Notes under the pieces: model-generated
Told to the model about the DNA's origin: nothing
The model's input: only the letters and a program-made list of their open reading frames with translations
Databases searched by the model: none
Source of the DNA: Haloarcula pellucida
Lineage (GTDB): Archaea > Halobacteriota > Halobacteria > Halobacteriales > Haloarculaceae
DNA: 64,000 nt
NCBI RefSeq assembly: GCF_014647235.1
Contig: NZ_BMOU01000005.1
Span: forward strand, 62,379-126,378
Reading direction: 5' to 3'
Translations under genes and position numbers: made by a program
Shown: piece after piece, positions 41,863 to 50,662 of the stretch
Numbering within the stretch: the first letter of the stretch is position 1
How the letters are laid out: the number at the start of each line of letters is the position of its first letter

Positions 41863-44421
41863 TCAGAGGATGTAGAACAGCGGGAACAGGAACAGCCAGA
41901 CGATGTCCACGAAGTGCCAGTACAACCCGAAGTACTCGATGGCCCTGTCGTCGCCCTGATAGGCCCCGGTCCACGCCCGGTAGGTCATGTACGCACAGAT
42001 GAGCAGCCCGATAGTGACGTGAGCGCCGTGGAGTCCGGTCGTGAGGTAAAACGTCGACGAGGCGATGTTCGTCGAGAGGTTCCACCCGTTGGGGAACATC
42101 TCCGTGCTGATGTGGAACAGGTGGTTCCACTCGATGCCCTTGTTTATCAGGAATCCGACGCCGAGTGCGAACGTCCCCGCGAGCGCCGCCGTCGTCCCCT
42201 TCTTGCTCTCGCGCTCGGCGGCGACCATCGCCAGCACGACGAGGAAACTCGACGTGAGCAGGAGGTAGGTGTTGATCAGGCCCGGCATCGTCACGTGTTC
42301 GGCCGGGATGAGGTCGTGGTGCCACTCGGACCACCCGTAGGCGACCCGGACGAAGGCGTACGACCCGATGAACGCGCCGAACAGGACGATGTCGCTGGCG
42401 AGGAACGTCCACATCCCGAGTTTCATCTTCTCGACGCTGGCGAAGGGCCACCGCTCGGCGATAGGCATCTCCGGCGCGTGGAACGGTTCGCGGGTCATCC
42501 CGAACAGCGACCCGACGGTGACGAGACCACCCACCGCCGCCATCGAGACGTAGACGACACTCCCCGTGCGCACGCCCGAGAGACCGAGGAACGCGACGAA
42601 CCCGCCGAGGCTGACGAGGAACGGCCAGAAACTGGCGTGGCTCGCGTGTTCCTCGCCGGCCGCCTCGTGGGCGGGCGTCGCCGGCGTCGCGGTGGCCGCC
42701 GTCGTCACGGAGGCGGTGCCGCCGTCGGCCGCGGTCCCGCCGTCCGCGGCCACGCCGCTCCCGCCGGGCCCGCTGGTCCGCCGGGCGACTTCCTCGTCGT
42801 CCATGAACGAGAGCGATCCGTCGGCGTACGTCGGGACGCCGGGGAAGTTCTCCAGCGGCGGCGGCGAGGAGACGGCCCATTCGGCCGTCGTCGCGTAGGC
42901 CCACGGGTTGTCACCGACGTCCTCGCCGCGCCACAGCGAGACGAACAGGTTGTAGAACATGATGAGCATGCTCGCCCCGAGGATGAACCCGCCGACGGTG
43001 GCCATCGAGTGCCAAATCTGGAGGTCCTGAGAGTACTCGAACACCCGTCGGGGCGTCTCCCACGCGACGAACATCGGGAAGTACAGCAGGTTGAACCCGA
43101 CGAAGTACGTGGCGAAGTGAATCTTCCCCAGCGTCTCGTCGTACATCTTCCCGGTTATCTTCGGGTACCAGTAGTAGAGGCCGCCGAACAGGGCCGTCGC
43201 CCCGGAGACCATCACGTAGTGAAAGTGCGCGACGACCCAGTAGGTCCCGCGGAACTGGTAGTCGAGGACGATGGCGCCGAGGAAGACGCCGGTGATGCCG
43301 CCGACGATGAACAGTATCAGGGCACCCAGCGAGAAGAGGAACGGCGTCGTGAACCGGACCCGCCCTTTCGCCATCGTGTAGATGAGCGAGAAGACCATCA
43401 GGTCGAACGGCAGGGAGATGCCGATGGTCGTCGCCATGAAGATGGTCTTGATTGGGAGGTTGATACCGGTGAGGAACATGTGGTGCATCCAGACGGCGAA
43501 GCTCTGGATGGCGACCAGCACCATCGAGATGATGAACCACTTGCGACCGACCAGCCGTCGCCCGGTGAACGTCTGGAAGCACTCGGCCATCACGCCCAGC
43601 GCCGGGAAGAAGACGATGTACACCTCCGGATGGCCGAAGAACCAGAACAGGTGCGCCCACAGCAGCGACGCCCCCGGATTGTCGGCGTCGGTAGCGAGCG
43701 TCGACCCGTCGTTGGCGAACTGGAAGTACGTCGTCCCGAGGATGTGGTCCGAGGTCAGTATCATCAGCGCGGCAAGCAGCGCCGCGAACGCGAACAGCAT
43801 CATCCAGACCGTGAGGTTGATAGACAGCGAGAAGATGGGGATGTCCCGCATCCGGAGGCCCTCGGCGCGCATCCGGTACATCGTCGTCAGGAAGTTCACC
43901 GACCCCAGCGTGACGGCGGCGGTGAACATGATGAGTGCCAGCACCACCGACGTCGCACCGAGTCCCTCGCCGGGGATGTACGCCGGCGTGTTCAGCGGCG
44001 CGTACATGGTCCACCCGCCCGCGAACGTCGACCCCTGGAAGAAGGAGACGCCCATCAGGACCCCCGAGAAGAGGTACAGCCAGTACGACAGCGCGTTCAG
44101 GCGCGGGAACGCGAGGTCGTCGGCCCCGATCTGCAGGGGGACGACGTAGTTGGCGAAGCCGAAGGCAAAGGGCGAGATGAACCAGAACACCATCAACAGG
44201 CCGTGCGTCGAGACGGCCTGATTGTACCCCAGCGACCCCAGCAGGTCCGCGCCGGGCGTGATGAGTTCCAGACGGAAGAGGAGTGCCAGCAAGCCGCCGA
44301 AGACGAGGAAGAACAGCGCCGTGACGAGATAGAGGACGCCGATGTCCTTGTGGTTAGTCGTGAGGAACCACCGACTGACCGAGGATTTGGGCGGCAGGCC
44401 GTGGTCGTGGGCCTCGCTCAT
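41863..44421 (-). CDS. coxA: Heme-copper oxidase subunit I + III fusion
   Basis: This 852-residue protein joins COX1 (about residues 1-560) and COX3 (about 650-852). It would reduce oxygen to water and pump protons. Subunit I ligands are visible: the first heme His in STHGLLMVFWF, the CuB/Tyr region WFFGHPEVYI, the two His in WMHHMF, and VVAHFHYVM for the heme-binding helix X. The linker between the halves is Thr/Ala/Gly-rich (around DGGTAADGGT). COX3 begins near SFWPFLVSLGGF. The stop of subunit II overlaps its start by four bases. Confidence 0.95.
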   Translation of the reverse strand: MSEAHDHGLPPKSSVSRWFLTTNHKDIGVLYLVTALFFLVFGGLLALLFRLELITPGADLLGSLGYNQAVSTHGLLMVFWFISPFAFGFANYVVPLQIGADDLAFPRLNALSYWLYLFSGVLMGVSFFQGSTFAGGWTMYAPLNTPAYIPGEGLGATSVVLALIMFTAAVTLGSVNFLTTMYRMRAEGLRMRDIPIFSLSINLTVWMMLFAFAALLAALMILTSDHILGTTYFQFANDGSTLATDADNPGASLLWAHLFWFFGHPEVYIVFFPALGVMAECFQTFTGRRLVGRKWFIISMVLVAIQSFAVWMHHMFLTGINLPIKTIFMATTIGISLPFDLMVFSLIYTMAKGRVRFTTPFLFSLGALILFIVGGITGVFLGAIVLDYQFRGTYWVVAHFHYVMVSGATALFGGLYYWYPKITGKMYDETLGKIHFATYFVGFNLLYFPMFVAWETPRRVFEYSQDLQIWHSMATVGGFILGASMLIMFYNLFVSLWRGEDVGDNPWAYATTAEWAVSSPPPLENFPGVPTYADGSLSFMDDEEVARRTSGPGGSGVAADGGTAADGGTASVTTAATATPATPAHEAAGEEHASHASFWPFLVSLGGFVAFLGLSGVRTGSVVYVSMAAVGGLVTVGSLFGMTREPFHAPEMPIAERWPFASVEKMKLGMWTFLASDIVLFGAFIGSYAFVRVAYGWSEWHHDLIPAEHVTMPGLINTYLLLTSSFLVVLAMVAAERESKKGTTAALAGTFALGVGFLINKGIEWNHLFHISTEMFPNGWNLSTNIASSTFYLTTGLHGAHVTIGLLICAYMTYRAWTGAYQGDDRAIEYFGLYWHFVDIVWLFLFPLFYIL

Positions 44422-45173
44422 GCCGGGGCACCTCCAACGCTGGCGGCAGTCTGGTTCGACGACCCGTTCTGGGTCCCGTTAGTCCCCGCGTACCACGACT
44501 GGTACTCGTCCTGTGGCATCACTTCGACGGGGGCGACCATCACGGAGTGACCGCTCCCACAGAGTTCGTAGCATTTGGCCTGATAGGTCCCCGTCTCGCT
44601 CGCGGTGAACCACGCGTCGGTGGTCTGTCCCGGGATGGCGTCGGCCTTGACCCGCAACTCGGGGATGCCGAAGTTGTGGAACACGTCCCGAGAGGTCACC
44701 TCTAACCTGACCACCCTGTTCCGTGGCACCTTGAGCGTCGATGCCTCGTGGCCGTTGGGGTAGATGAACGCCCACCCGAAGCGGAACCCCTCGACCTGAA
44801 CGGTGATGTCCTCCTCGCCCGCTATCTGTGGGCCGTCCTCGACGTACGCGAGCGAACTGTACGTCCACGCGATGAGCGAGACGACGATGATGGCGCTGAT
44901 GCCGAAAGAGTAGAACACCTTCCGACCGCCGGACCCCCCGGTAGGCATCTCGCCCATCGACGGGCGTTCGACCTTGTCGGCGTAGGGGTCTTCGCCCGCC
45001 GTCTCGCGATACTTGATGGCGTGATACAGCGTGTACGTCACCACGAGGACGCCGACGGCCGTCCCGAGGACGAGAAACACCTCGAAGATACTGTTGAACA
45101 CGTCCGCCGGTGCCCTGACGTCGCCGCCGTGGAGTGGGACGCCGATCGCGGCGTGTGGTACCATGTGACCCAT
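44418..45173 (-). CDS. coxB: Cytochrome c oxidase subunit II (CuA)
   Basis: This 251-residue subunit receives electrons from cytochrome c or a blue copper protein at the CuA centre. The CuA ligands are CYELCGSGHSVM (C-x3-C-x3-H-x2-M, about 207-218) and the upstream His in NFGIPELR. Two N-terminal membrane helices (about 30-52 and 82-106) anchor it. It is the first gene of the three-gene operon and overlaps subunit I by four bases. Confidence 0.94.
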   Translation of the reverse strand: MGHMVPHAAIGVPLHGGDVRAPADVFNSIFEVFLVLGTAVGVLVVTYTLYHAIKYRETAGEDPYADKVERPSMGEMPTGGSGGRKVFYSFGISAIIVVSLIAWTYSSLAYVEDGPQIAGEEDITVQVEGFRFGWAFIYPNGHEASTLKVPRNRVVRLEVTSRDVFHNFGIPELRVKADAIPGQTTDAWFTASETGTYQAKCYELCGSGHSVMVAPVEVMPQDEYQSWYAGTNGTQNGSSNQTAASVGGAPA

Positions 45174-45262
45174 CGTTTCCTCATGGTTTTTTGTACCATC
45201 TATTAGGCATTGTGGACAGCTGTCTTACATATGCGGTTGCTGACCCGAACGTGTGCGCGAAC

Positions 45263-45270
45263 TTTTTTAT
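45263..45270 (+). promoter_or_regulatory. TATA-like box of the 45294 gene
   Basis: ttttttat, 24-31 bp before the ATG at 45294, consistent with a leaderless transcript and with choosing that start over the ATG at 45279. Confidence 0.5.
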
Positions 45271-45293
45271 TCATTGGTATGGTACAACACCGC

Positions 45294-45815
45294 ATGGTAG
45301 ATACGTCATCAGGGGTCGAAGACCCGGTGAACGACGAGACAGTCGCGGAGAGCGAGGAGTTCGACAATCTACGCGGCATCCTCGCCGACGGCGTCGTCGG
45401 TGCGGCCGGTGGGTTAGTGGGTACGGCGATGATGAGCGTCGTCTTCCTCATCGCACAGTCGCTGGGCGCGTTCAACCTCTCGGATTTCGCCATCCTGACC
45501 GAACTCGTGGGGCTGACCGGCTACGTCCCCGAGGTGCTGTTCGGGTACATCATCTTCCTCGGCGGCGGGATGTTCCCGTGGCCGCTGCTGTTCGCCTCGC
45601 TGAAAGAGTACCTGCCGGGCAAGTCAGACCCCGTCTCCGGGGCCTTCTTCGGCGCGGCGATGTGGACCGGGTTCGTCCTCGCGTTCTACACCGGCCAGTC
45701 GGGCCTGACGCTGGCGCTGTACGCCGTGTTGACGCTAGCGGCCCACGTCGTCTACGGCATCGGTCTGGGCGCCGTCTTCAACTACTTCGCGACGCGACCG
45801 GACTCCATCGTCTGA
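45294..45815 (+). CDS. Conserved haloarchaeal membrane protein (DUF6789-like)
   Basis: The 173-residue protein starts MVDTSSGVEDPVNDE, followed by about five hydrophobic segments (GVVGAAGGLVGTAMMSVVFL, EVLFGYIIFLGGGMFPWPLL, GAFFGAAMWTGFVLAFYTG, LYAVLTLAAHVVYGIGLGAV). It is divergent from the oxidase operon, and relatives are, from memory, often near respiratory genes (DUF6789). Function unknown. The acidic N-terminus would face the cytoplasm or exterior depending on topology. Confidence 0.7.
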   Translation: MVDTSSGVEDPVNDETVAESEEFDNLRGILADGVVGAAGGLVGTAMMSVVFLIAQSLGAFNLSDFAILTELVGLTGYVPEVLFGYIIFLGGGMFPWPLLFASLKEYLPGKSDPVSGAFFGAAMWTGFVLAFYTGQSGLTLALYAVLTLAAHVVYGIGLGAVFNYFATRPDSIV

Positions 45816-45984
45816 ACCGGGCGTCAGATTCGACACTCAGTACTGGAGCGCTGGCGACGGTGACCGCCGTCGGGCAGGTAGTGTCGACGTCGTCGACGGC
45901 CCCTGAAAAACTCGAAAACGAGGTCTGGACGGGACGAGCGAAGCGCTTCTCGGAACGCACCCGCTGGCGCGAACCACCGCGCGT

Positions 45985-46446
45985 TCAGGCCTCGGCTTCC
46001 TCGGCGTCGGCGTCCGCGTCGGCGTCGGCGTCGGCGTCCGCTCCGTCGTCTTCGCTCTCCTCGAACTCCTCGAGGGTACTGCGGAGTTGCGGAATCGTCG
46101 CGGTGAGGTCGCCGACCTGTTCGCGGGCGTCCTCGACGTCGCCGATGAGGTCCTCGACAGTCTCGATGTCCTCGGCGAGGTCCTCGGCGTCCTCGAAGGC
46201 GTCGGCGCGTTCGCCCATCGTGTACCACTTCTTCGCATCGCGCAGGTGGTCCTCGGCGTCACCGACGTCGAGTGCGGTCTTCAGGGCGTTGAGCACGCCC
46301 AGCGTGTTGTCGGCCTCGACGTCCCACACCGCGTCTGCCTCGGGAAGGGCCGTACGGGCCTCGGCGAGTGAGGCCTCGACGTCGCTTCGCATCTCGTTTG
46401 CGGCCTCGCCGAACAGTTCGTCGTCGTCCAGACTGGTCTGACTCAT
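45985..46446 (-). CDS. DUF5790 family acidic protein
   Basis: This 153-residue protein starts MSQTSLDDDELFGEAANEM, a sequence typical of the haloarchaeal DUF5790 family as I recall it. It is almost wholly helical and probably coiled coil (residues 55-125). It ends in an Asp-Ala repeat (six or more DA pairs) encoded by gcgtcg repeats. Role unknown. The longer ORF start at 46548 is rejected because it runs into the 78-bp repeat. Confidence 0.8.
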   Translation of the reverse strand: MSQTSLDDDELFGEAANEMRSDVEASLAEARTALPEADAVWDVEADNTLGVLNALKTALDVGDAEDHLRDAKKWYTMGERADAFEDAEDLAEDIETVEDLIGDVEDAREQVGDLTATIPQLRSTLEEFEESEDDGADADADADADADAEEAEA

Positions 46447-46547
46447 GGTTGCCAGTTGACGTGGTGTGGGGTTAAAAGCCCGCCTGAAAGTGAAAGTGAA
46501 ACCGACAGACGCGAGCGGACGGGAGAACCGAAAACCGAAAGTCCTCA

Positions 46548-46625
46548 TACTGGTGGCTGTAAGTTCGTAACGATATTCGCCACCCCGGGGTGGCGAAGTA
46601 CTTCAGTTTGTTACAGCCACCAGTA
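46548..46625 (-). repeat. 78-bp inverted-repeat element, copy 2
   Basis: This is the exact reverse complement of 38806-38883. On the minus strand it begins 4 bp after the stop of the membrane-protein gene at 46630, so both copies have the same orientation relative to the gene they follow. The terminal repeats and the central palindrome are intact. Confidence 0.92.
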
Positions 46626-46629
46626 TCAC

Positions 46630-47739
46630 TCAGCCTTCGACGTCGGCGCGGACGTCCGGAATCGGGTCCATGTCGGCGTCGATGTCGCCGAGCACCAACA
46701 TCGCGTAGTAGCGCAGGAAAGAGACGAGCGGTACCTTGACCAACATGGCAACGACGAAAAGCGTCAGTACGAACAGGACGACGACGATGCCAGCGAGGAT
46801 ACCGGCGGCGAGTCCCTCGCCGAGCGCGAACCACAGGGCGACAGCGACGAGGCCGAACGGTATCGCCAGCAACCCGCCGCCGATGAGGAGAGCGAACCCG
46901 GAGACGATATTGACGCCGATGCCGAGGACGACCGAGAAAAAGAGGTAGGCGAGGTACTGCTTCGGTTGCTCGCGGAGCGATGAGAAGAGGCGTTGCCACC
47001 CGGTGATGATTCCGTGGTCGCCCTGTAGCATCAACGGGACGACGAACACGGTGGTGAAGCCGTTGATAGTCCCGGTGACGAGGGCGAACCCGAGGAACCC
47101 GACGATCAAGAGCGTCGACGACGCCGCTAGCAACTGCGGGCCGAGGTCGGCCATCTCGCCACCAGCAGCGACGAGGAAGAACAGCAGGAACAGACCGACC
47201 GAGGCGGCGCCAGCGAGGAGACCGAAGACGAACCGAAACGCGAGCAACTGGACGCCGTTGCCGACGTTGTCGCCGAAGTACCGTCGGACGTGGACCTCCT
47301 GTTCGGCGAGCGACTGGACGAAGACGAACTCCATGAAGTTGCTCAGTACGCCGACGACCAGTGCGAAGAGGACGATAGCGACGATAGCGACGATGACGAG
47401 TACGCCGAGGCCCGCCAGCGCCTCGGCACCGCCCGACGGGAGGTCCGGTCCGGGCTGAGTGACCTGTGAAACCGTCCCACCGACGAGCGACGGGAAGACG
47501 TCGAGCGTGCCCGTGAGTGCGAACTCGCTCTCGGTGCCAGACGGGCCAGTCGGCGACGCCCCCTGATCGAAGTTGTTGAAACTGTTCATGCTCCGGACCA
47601 GATTCAGGGCACCACCGCCACCGGCGACGAAGAAGGCGACGAACGCGAGTTTGAGCCACGTGCGCAGGTCGAACGGGAACAGGAACGCCTGCGTGGCGTC
47701 GATAGCGTCGTCGATGTTGTCTATCGCGTGGAGGGACAT
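46630..47739 (-). CDS. DUF7544-like membrane protein
   Basis: This 369-residue protein starts MSLHAIDNIDDAIDATQAF and has about eight hydrophobic spans. Features are LRTWLKLAFVAFFVAGGGG near the N-terminus, a soluble loop rich in Ser/Thr/Pro (about 55-110), and repeated glycine-rich helices. It resembles the haloarchaeal DUF7544 group, related to DUF4013-type multipass proteins. The start at 47739 is preferred over the ATG at 47796. The 78-bp repeat follows its stop. Confidence 0.75.
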   Translation of the reverse strand: MSLHAIDNIDDAIDATQAFLFPFDLRTWLKLAFVAFFVAGGGGALNLVRSMNSFNNFDQGASPTGPSGTESEFALTGTLDVFPSLVGGTVSQVTQPGPDLPSGGAEALAGLGVLVIVAIVAIVLFALVVGVLSNFMEFVFVQSLAEQEVHVRRYFGDNVGNGVQLLAFRFVFGLLAGAASVGLFLLFFLVAAGGEMADLGPQLLAASSTLLIVGFLGFALVTGTINGFTTVFVVPLMLQGDHGIITGWQRLFSSLREQPKQYLAYLFFSVVLGIGVNIVSGFALLIGGGLLAIPFGLVAVALWFALGEGLAAGILAGIVVVLFVLTLFVVAMLVKVPLVSFLRYYAMLVLGDIDADMDPIPDVRADVEG

Positions 47740-47812
47740 CACCGGACCTGCACGACCAGCGTGGGTAAAATTTTCGGAGGGAAAGCGTGACGGCACCGAC
47801 CGAACGGCAGCG

Positions 47813-48166
47813 TCACTCGCTGACCGAATCGACCTGCATCAGCGGGTAGCCGTCCTCCATCGCCATGCTCGTCTCGACGACACAGCCCTCGTAGTCGATG
47901 ACCATCGAGACGTCGAGGAACCGCCCGGTCAGTTCCGTGTAGTCGGCGCCGGCCGCCGCGATGGCTTCGCGAAGCGGAGCCTCGCGGACCTCGACGGTGA
48001 CCGACTCGCAGTGTGGTTGGTTCTCGATGGCCTCTTCGATCGCCGCCGCCAGCGAATCGGCGCTATCGGGGCTCACGGGCGTGCCGGCGAACTGGTGATA
48101 CAGCGAGCCGAACTTGATGCCGGCCTCGAAACAGGCGACCTGCGGCGTTGTCGGGTCCATACCCAT
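47813..48166 (-). CDS. mptD: Archaeal-type dihydroneopterin aldolase (MptD, DUF372)
   Basis: The 117-residue protein (MGMDPTTPQVACFEAGIK; the ATG at 48160 is also possible) matches the archaeal MptD family. That enzyme cleaves 7,8-dihydroneopterin to 6-hydroxymethyl-dihydropterin in folate/methanopterin synthesis. Visible features are CFEAGIKFGSLYHQFAGTP, the AIENQPHCESV region and FLDVSMVIDYEG. It is unrelated in sequence to bacterial FolB. It diverges from the glucose-6-phosphate dehydrogenase gene. Confidence 0.8.
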   Translation of the reverse strand: MGMDPTTPQVACFEAGIKFGSLYHQFAGTPVSPDSADSLAAAIEEAIENQPHCESVTVEVREAPLREAIAAAGADYTELTGRFLDVSMVIDYEGCVVETSMAMEDGYPLMQVDSVSE

Positions 48167-48235
48167 TGGTCGGTCTACCGGCACATAACGGAACCGCAAG
48201 CTACCTATTGTGCGCTGTCTATCCCTCGTATACGA

Positions 48236-49009
48236 ATGGACGACCCGGTTCTACTCACAGGCGCGGGCGGCGCGGTCGGGGAGGCCATCCTCGAAGGCAT
48301 CGGGGACGCCTACGAGTGGAAACTCATGTTCCACAGTCCGCCGGCCGAGGAGCCATCCCACGAGTTCCTCGTCGGCGACGTCGCCGACGACGAGGACGTC
48401 GCGGCCGCCGTCGACGGCGTCGGGGCCATCATCCACCTCGCCGGCGACCCCCGCCCCGAAGCCCCGTGGGATTCGGTCTTAGCGAACAACATCGACGGCA
48501 CCCAGAAGATGTACGAGGCCGCCGTCGACGAGGGCGTCGAGAAGTTCGTCTACGCCTCCTCGAACCACGCCGTCGGCGCGTTCGAGACCGACCGCCGCAC
48601 CCCCGAGATGTACCGCGAGGAGGCCGACTTCCTGCTCGACGGGACGGAGTTCCCCCGCCCGGGCAACCTCTACGGCGTCTCGAAGGCCACCGGCGAGATA
48701 CTCGGCCGCTACTACCACGACGAATACGGCATCGACGTGTGTAACATCCGCATCGGCAACCTGACCCGAGGCCACCCGCCCATCGACTACGAGCGCGGAC
48801 AGGCGATGTGGCTCTCCTACCCCGACTGCGCCCACATCCACGAGTGCGCGCTCGAAGCGGACTACGACTTCGAAATCGTCTACGGCATCTCCGACAACGA
48901 CCGGAAGTACTACTCCCTCGAACGCGCCAAAGAGGCGCTGGGCTACACCCCGCGGGACAACTCCGCTCACTTCGAAGGGGACGAGCGGGTCGTCGAACCG
49001 GACGTCTGA
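48236..49009 (+). CDS. azf: NAD-dependent glucose-6-phosphate dehydrogenase, Azf type
   Basis: This 257-residue short-chain dehydrogenase begins MDDPVLLTGAGGAVGEAI, with the NAD-binding motif TGAGGAVG. It continues IIHLAGDPRPEAPW, YASSNHAVGAF and the catalytic YGVSKATGE (Y-x3-K). This combination matches the haloarchaeal zwischenferment Azf and the related uronate dehydrogenases. Azf oxidises glucose-6-phosphate with NAD+, the entry to the oxidative pentose phosphate pathway in Haloferax. Uronate dehydrogenase is the main alternative. Confidence 0.8.
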   Translation: MDDPVLLTGAGGAVGEAILEGIGDAYEWKLMFHSPPAEEPSHEFLVGDVADDEDVAAAVDGVGAIIHLAGDPRPEAPWDSVLANNIDGTQKMYEAAVDEGVEKFVYASSNHAVGAFETDRRTPEMYREEADFLLDGTEFPRPGNLYGVSKATGEILGRYYHDEYGIDVCNIRIGNLTRGHPPIDYERGQAMWLSYPDCAHIHECALEADYDFEIVYGISDNDRKYYSLERAKEALGYTPRDNSAHFEGDERVVEPDV

Positions 49010-49073
49010 GCGGCGTTATTGCTGGTTCTGTGATCGACCGGGTCCAGCCGTGTGGCGACGGCAATCGACCTGC

Positions 49074-49697
49074 TCACCCCGATCGCTCGTCGAACAGTCC
49101 CCGCACGTCGTCGTCTTTCTGCCGTTCGCGTTCGACGTGGTCGCGCAGGCGGTGGTACACCACCGGCCGATGCTCGCCCTCTCTGACGAACGAGAACAGG
49201 AGGCCGACGAACCGCCCTTCTCCTCTGTCGTCCAGTTCGTCCCGGGCGTAGTCGACGGCGTCGGCGACGACGCCGTCGTCGTACCCCTCGGCCTCGGCCA
49301 GCACACCGGCGGCGACGGCCGTCGCCTCGAAGTCCAGCGCCTCGTAGTCCAGCGTCTCGCCGTGGTGGCGAAGCGCGGGCGGGTGGTCCCAGTCGACTGC
49401 CTCGATGTCCTCGGCCGCACGCGCGAGGAACGGCCGCACGTCGTCGAGGTTCACGCCGCGGTAGTCCGCGGGCAGGCCTGCGAGGTACTCGCCGGCGCTC
49501 TCCGCGAGGCCCTGTGCGCCCGACCAGTTCTCGGTCCGGCCGTGGTGGACGACGGCGGTGAACTGAATGAGGCCGTGGAGGAACCGCTCGTCGCGCCCCG
49601 CGTCCAGTTCGAGCCAGTAGTCCTCCCACGCGTCGTGGGCGGCGTGGAACCGACCGGCGTCGTAGACGGCGATGCCGGCCCGGAGATGAGCGTCCAT
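49074..49697 (-). CDS. DUF309 family protein
   Basis: This 207-residue protein starts MDAHLRAGIAVYDAGRFHAAHDAWEDYW, where the FHAAHDAWEDYW region is the DUF309 signature (H-x2-H-D-x-W-E). The following GLIQFTAVVHH and GAQGLAESAGEYL also fit. It is all helical, and its function is unknown; conserved His/Glu/Asp residues could bind metal. The start at 49697 is chosen because the longer frame runs into the repeat-rich region near tRNA-Arg. Confidence 0.8.
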   Translation of the reverse strand: MDAHLRAGIAVYDAGRFHAAHDAWEDYWLELDAGRDERFLHGLIQFTAVVHHGRTENWSGAQGLAESAGEYLAGLPADYRGVNLDDVRPFLARAAEDIEAVDWDHPPALRHHGETLDYEALDFEATAVAAGVLAEAEGYDDGVVADAVDYARDELDDRGEGRFVGLLFSFVREGEHRPVVYHRLRDHVERERQKDDDVRGLFDERSG

Positions 49698-49768
49698 GCG
49701 CGGTGATATGCGACGGGTCGGGAAAAACGGCGTGACGACACTGTCGCTCGCCGGTCGTGAACGAAGTG

Positions 49769-49791
49769 AACGTCCGGACGGAGATTTGAAC
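49769..49791 (-). repeat. Copy of the tRNA-Arg 3' end
   Basis: These 23 bases are identical to 49918-49940, which is the 3' acceptor and T-arm of tRNA-Arg plus two flanking bases. The spacing is 149 bp. A shorter inverted copy lies at 49835-49848 (gttcaaatctccg). Confidence 0.75.
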
Positions 49792-49919
49792 AGGTGACAG
49801 ACGGTCGCTCGCTTCACTCGCGCTGTGACTGTCGTGTTCAAATCTCCGCAGTCCGCATAACCGCTCACGGGTGCGAGCGACAGGGCCGTCGCTCGCAGAG
49901 TTGGTTCGCGGAAAGGTAA

Positions 49920-49992
49920 CGTCCGGACGGAGATTTGAACTCCGGTCCCTGGCTCCGCAAGCCAAGAGGATAGTCCACTACCCTATCCGGAC
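49920..49992 (-). tRNA. tRNA-Arg (GCG)
   Basis: 73 nt on the minus strand: acceptor GTCCGGA pairs with TCCGGAC, the anticodon loop TTGCGGA gives GCG, and the T loop is TTCAAAT. Discriminator G; no encoded CCA. Its 3' end is duplicated 149 bp downstream. Confidence 0.95.
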
Positions 49993-50126
49993 TCATCTTG
50001 ACGGAGGGTGGTCGGTATGAAAAGGGTGACGGTTCGACGGCCCCGCGCGACGGGAGAGCACACCACGGTCAAAGCCGGGTTTGAACCACCACAAGGACCT
50101 TCCTGTTACCGGGTAGTTGTCCGGGT

Positions 50127-50609
50127 ATGCACCGCAGAGCCCTCCTTCGGCGACTCGGCGCGGCCGGTGCGGTTGCGCTGGCCGGCTGTGCGTCCAGTGG
50201 CGACCCCGGAACCGGCGACGGCGGCGGAACAGACAACGGGACCGGAGACGAAGACCCGCGCGTGACCGGGACCGAGTTCACCGTCACCCGACGCGAGTCT
50301 GGCACGCAGGTGAGCGAGGCCAGCGTCACCTTCGGGACGGACGCGGTGACCGTCGACGGGACCATCTGGGGCGCCAACGGCTGTAAGACCGCCGCGCTGG
50401 CGGGGGCAGACTACGACGCCGCGGCCGACGAACTGACCGTCGCCGTCGAGACGGGTGCCCGCGACGACGCCGGCGACGCGTGTACGCAGGCCATCGTCGA
50501 AATCGACTACGAGGCGATGGTGCAGTTCGAGGGCGGCCTGCCCGGTCGCGTCGTCGTCACCCACGACCACGGCGACGGCCCGACCGAGGTGACGACGGCC
50601 GAGCGATGA
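50127..50609 (+). CDS. Tat-type lipoprotein of unknown function
   Basis: This 160-residue protein starts MHRRALLRRLGAAGAVALAGC, a twin-arginine signal ending in a lipobox Cys at residue 21. A Gly/Asp/Thr-rich linker follows, then a beta-rich domain (TVTRRESGTQVSEASVTFG, CKTAALAGADYD-like region) with two later Cys. It would be lipid-anchored on the cell surface. No domain family is recognised. Confidence 0.75.
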   Translation: MHRRALLRRLGAAGAVALAGCASSGDPGTGDGGGTDNGTGDEDPRVTGTEFTVTRRESGTQVSEASVTFGTDAVTVDGTIWGANGCKTAALAGADYDAAADELTVAVETGARDDAGDACTQAIVEIDYEAMVQFEGGLPGRVVVTHDHGDGPTEVTTAER

Positions 50610-50630
50610 GAGAGCCCGTGTCGGGCGGAG

Positions 50631-50638
50631 GTTTATAT
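50631..50638 (+). promoter_or_regulatory. Strong TATA-like box before a mini-ORF
   Basis: gtttatat lies 25-32 bp before the ATG at 50663, ideal haloarchaeal spacing for a leaderless start. No full gene follows on this strand; only a 16-codon reading frame. Confidence 0.55.
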
Positions 50639-50662
50639 CGGGTGCCGAAGCCACTCCGGAAT

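Noticed and set aside
41329-44550. A 1073-codon open frame on the plus strand
   Set aside because: It is antisense to the clearly real cytochrome oxidase genes, is full of Arg/His/Asp runs typical of shadow frames in high-GC DNA, and has no domain.
46000-46060. Short tandem repeat in gcgtcg units as a microsatellite or CRISPR-like repeat
   Set aside because: It encodes the Asp-Ala tail of the DUF5790 gene and has no spacers; low-complexity coding sequence.
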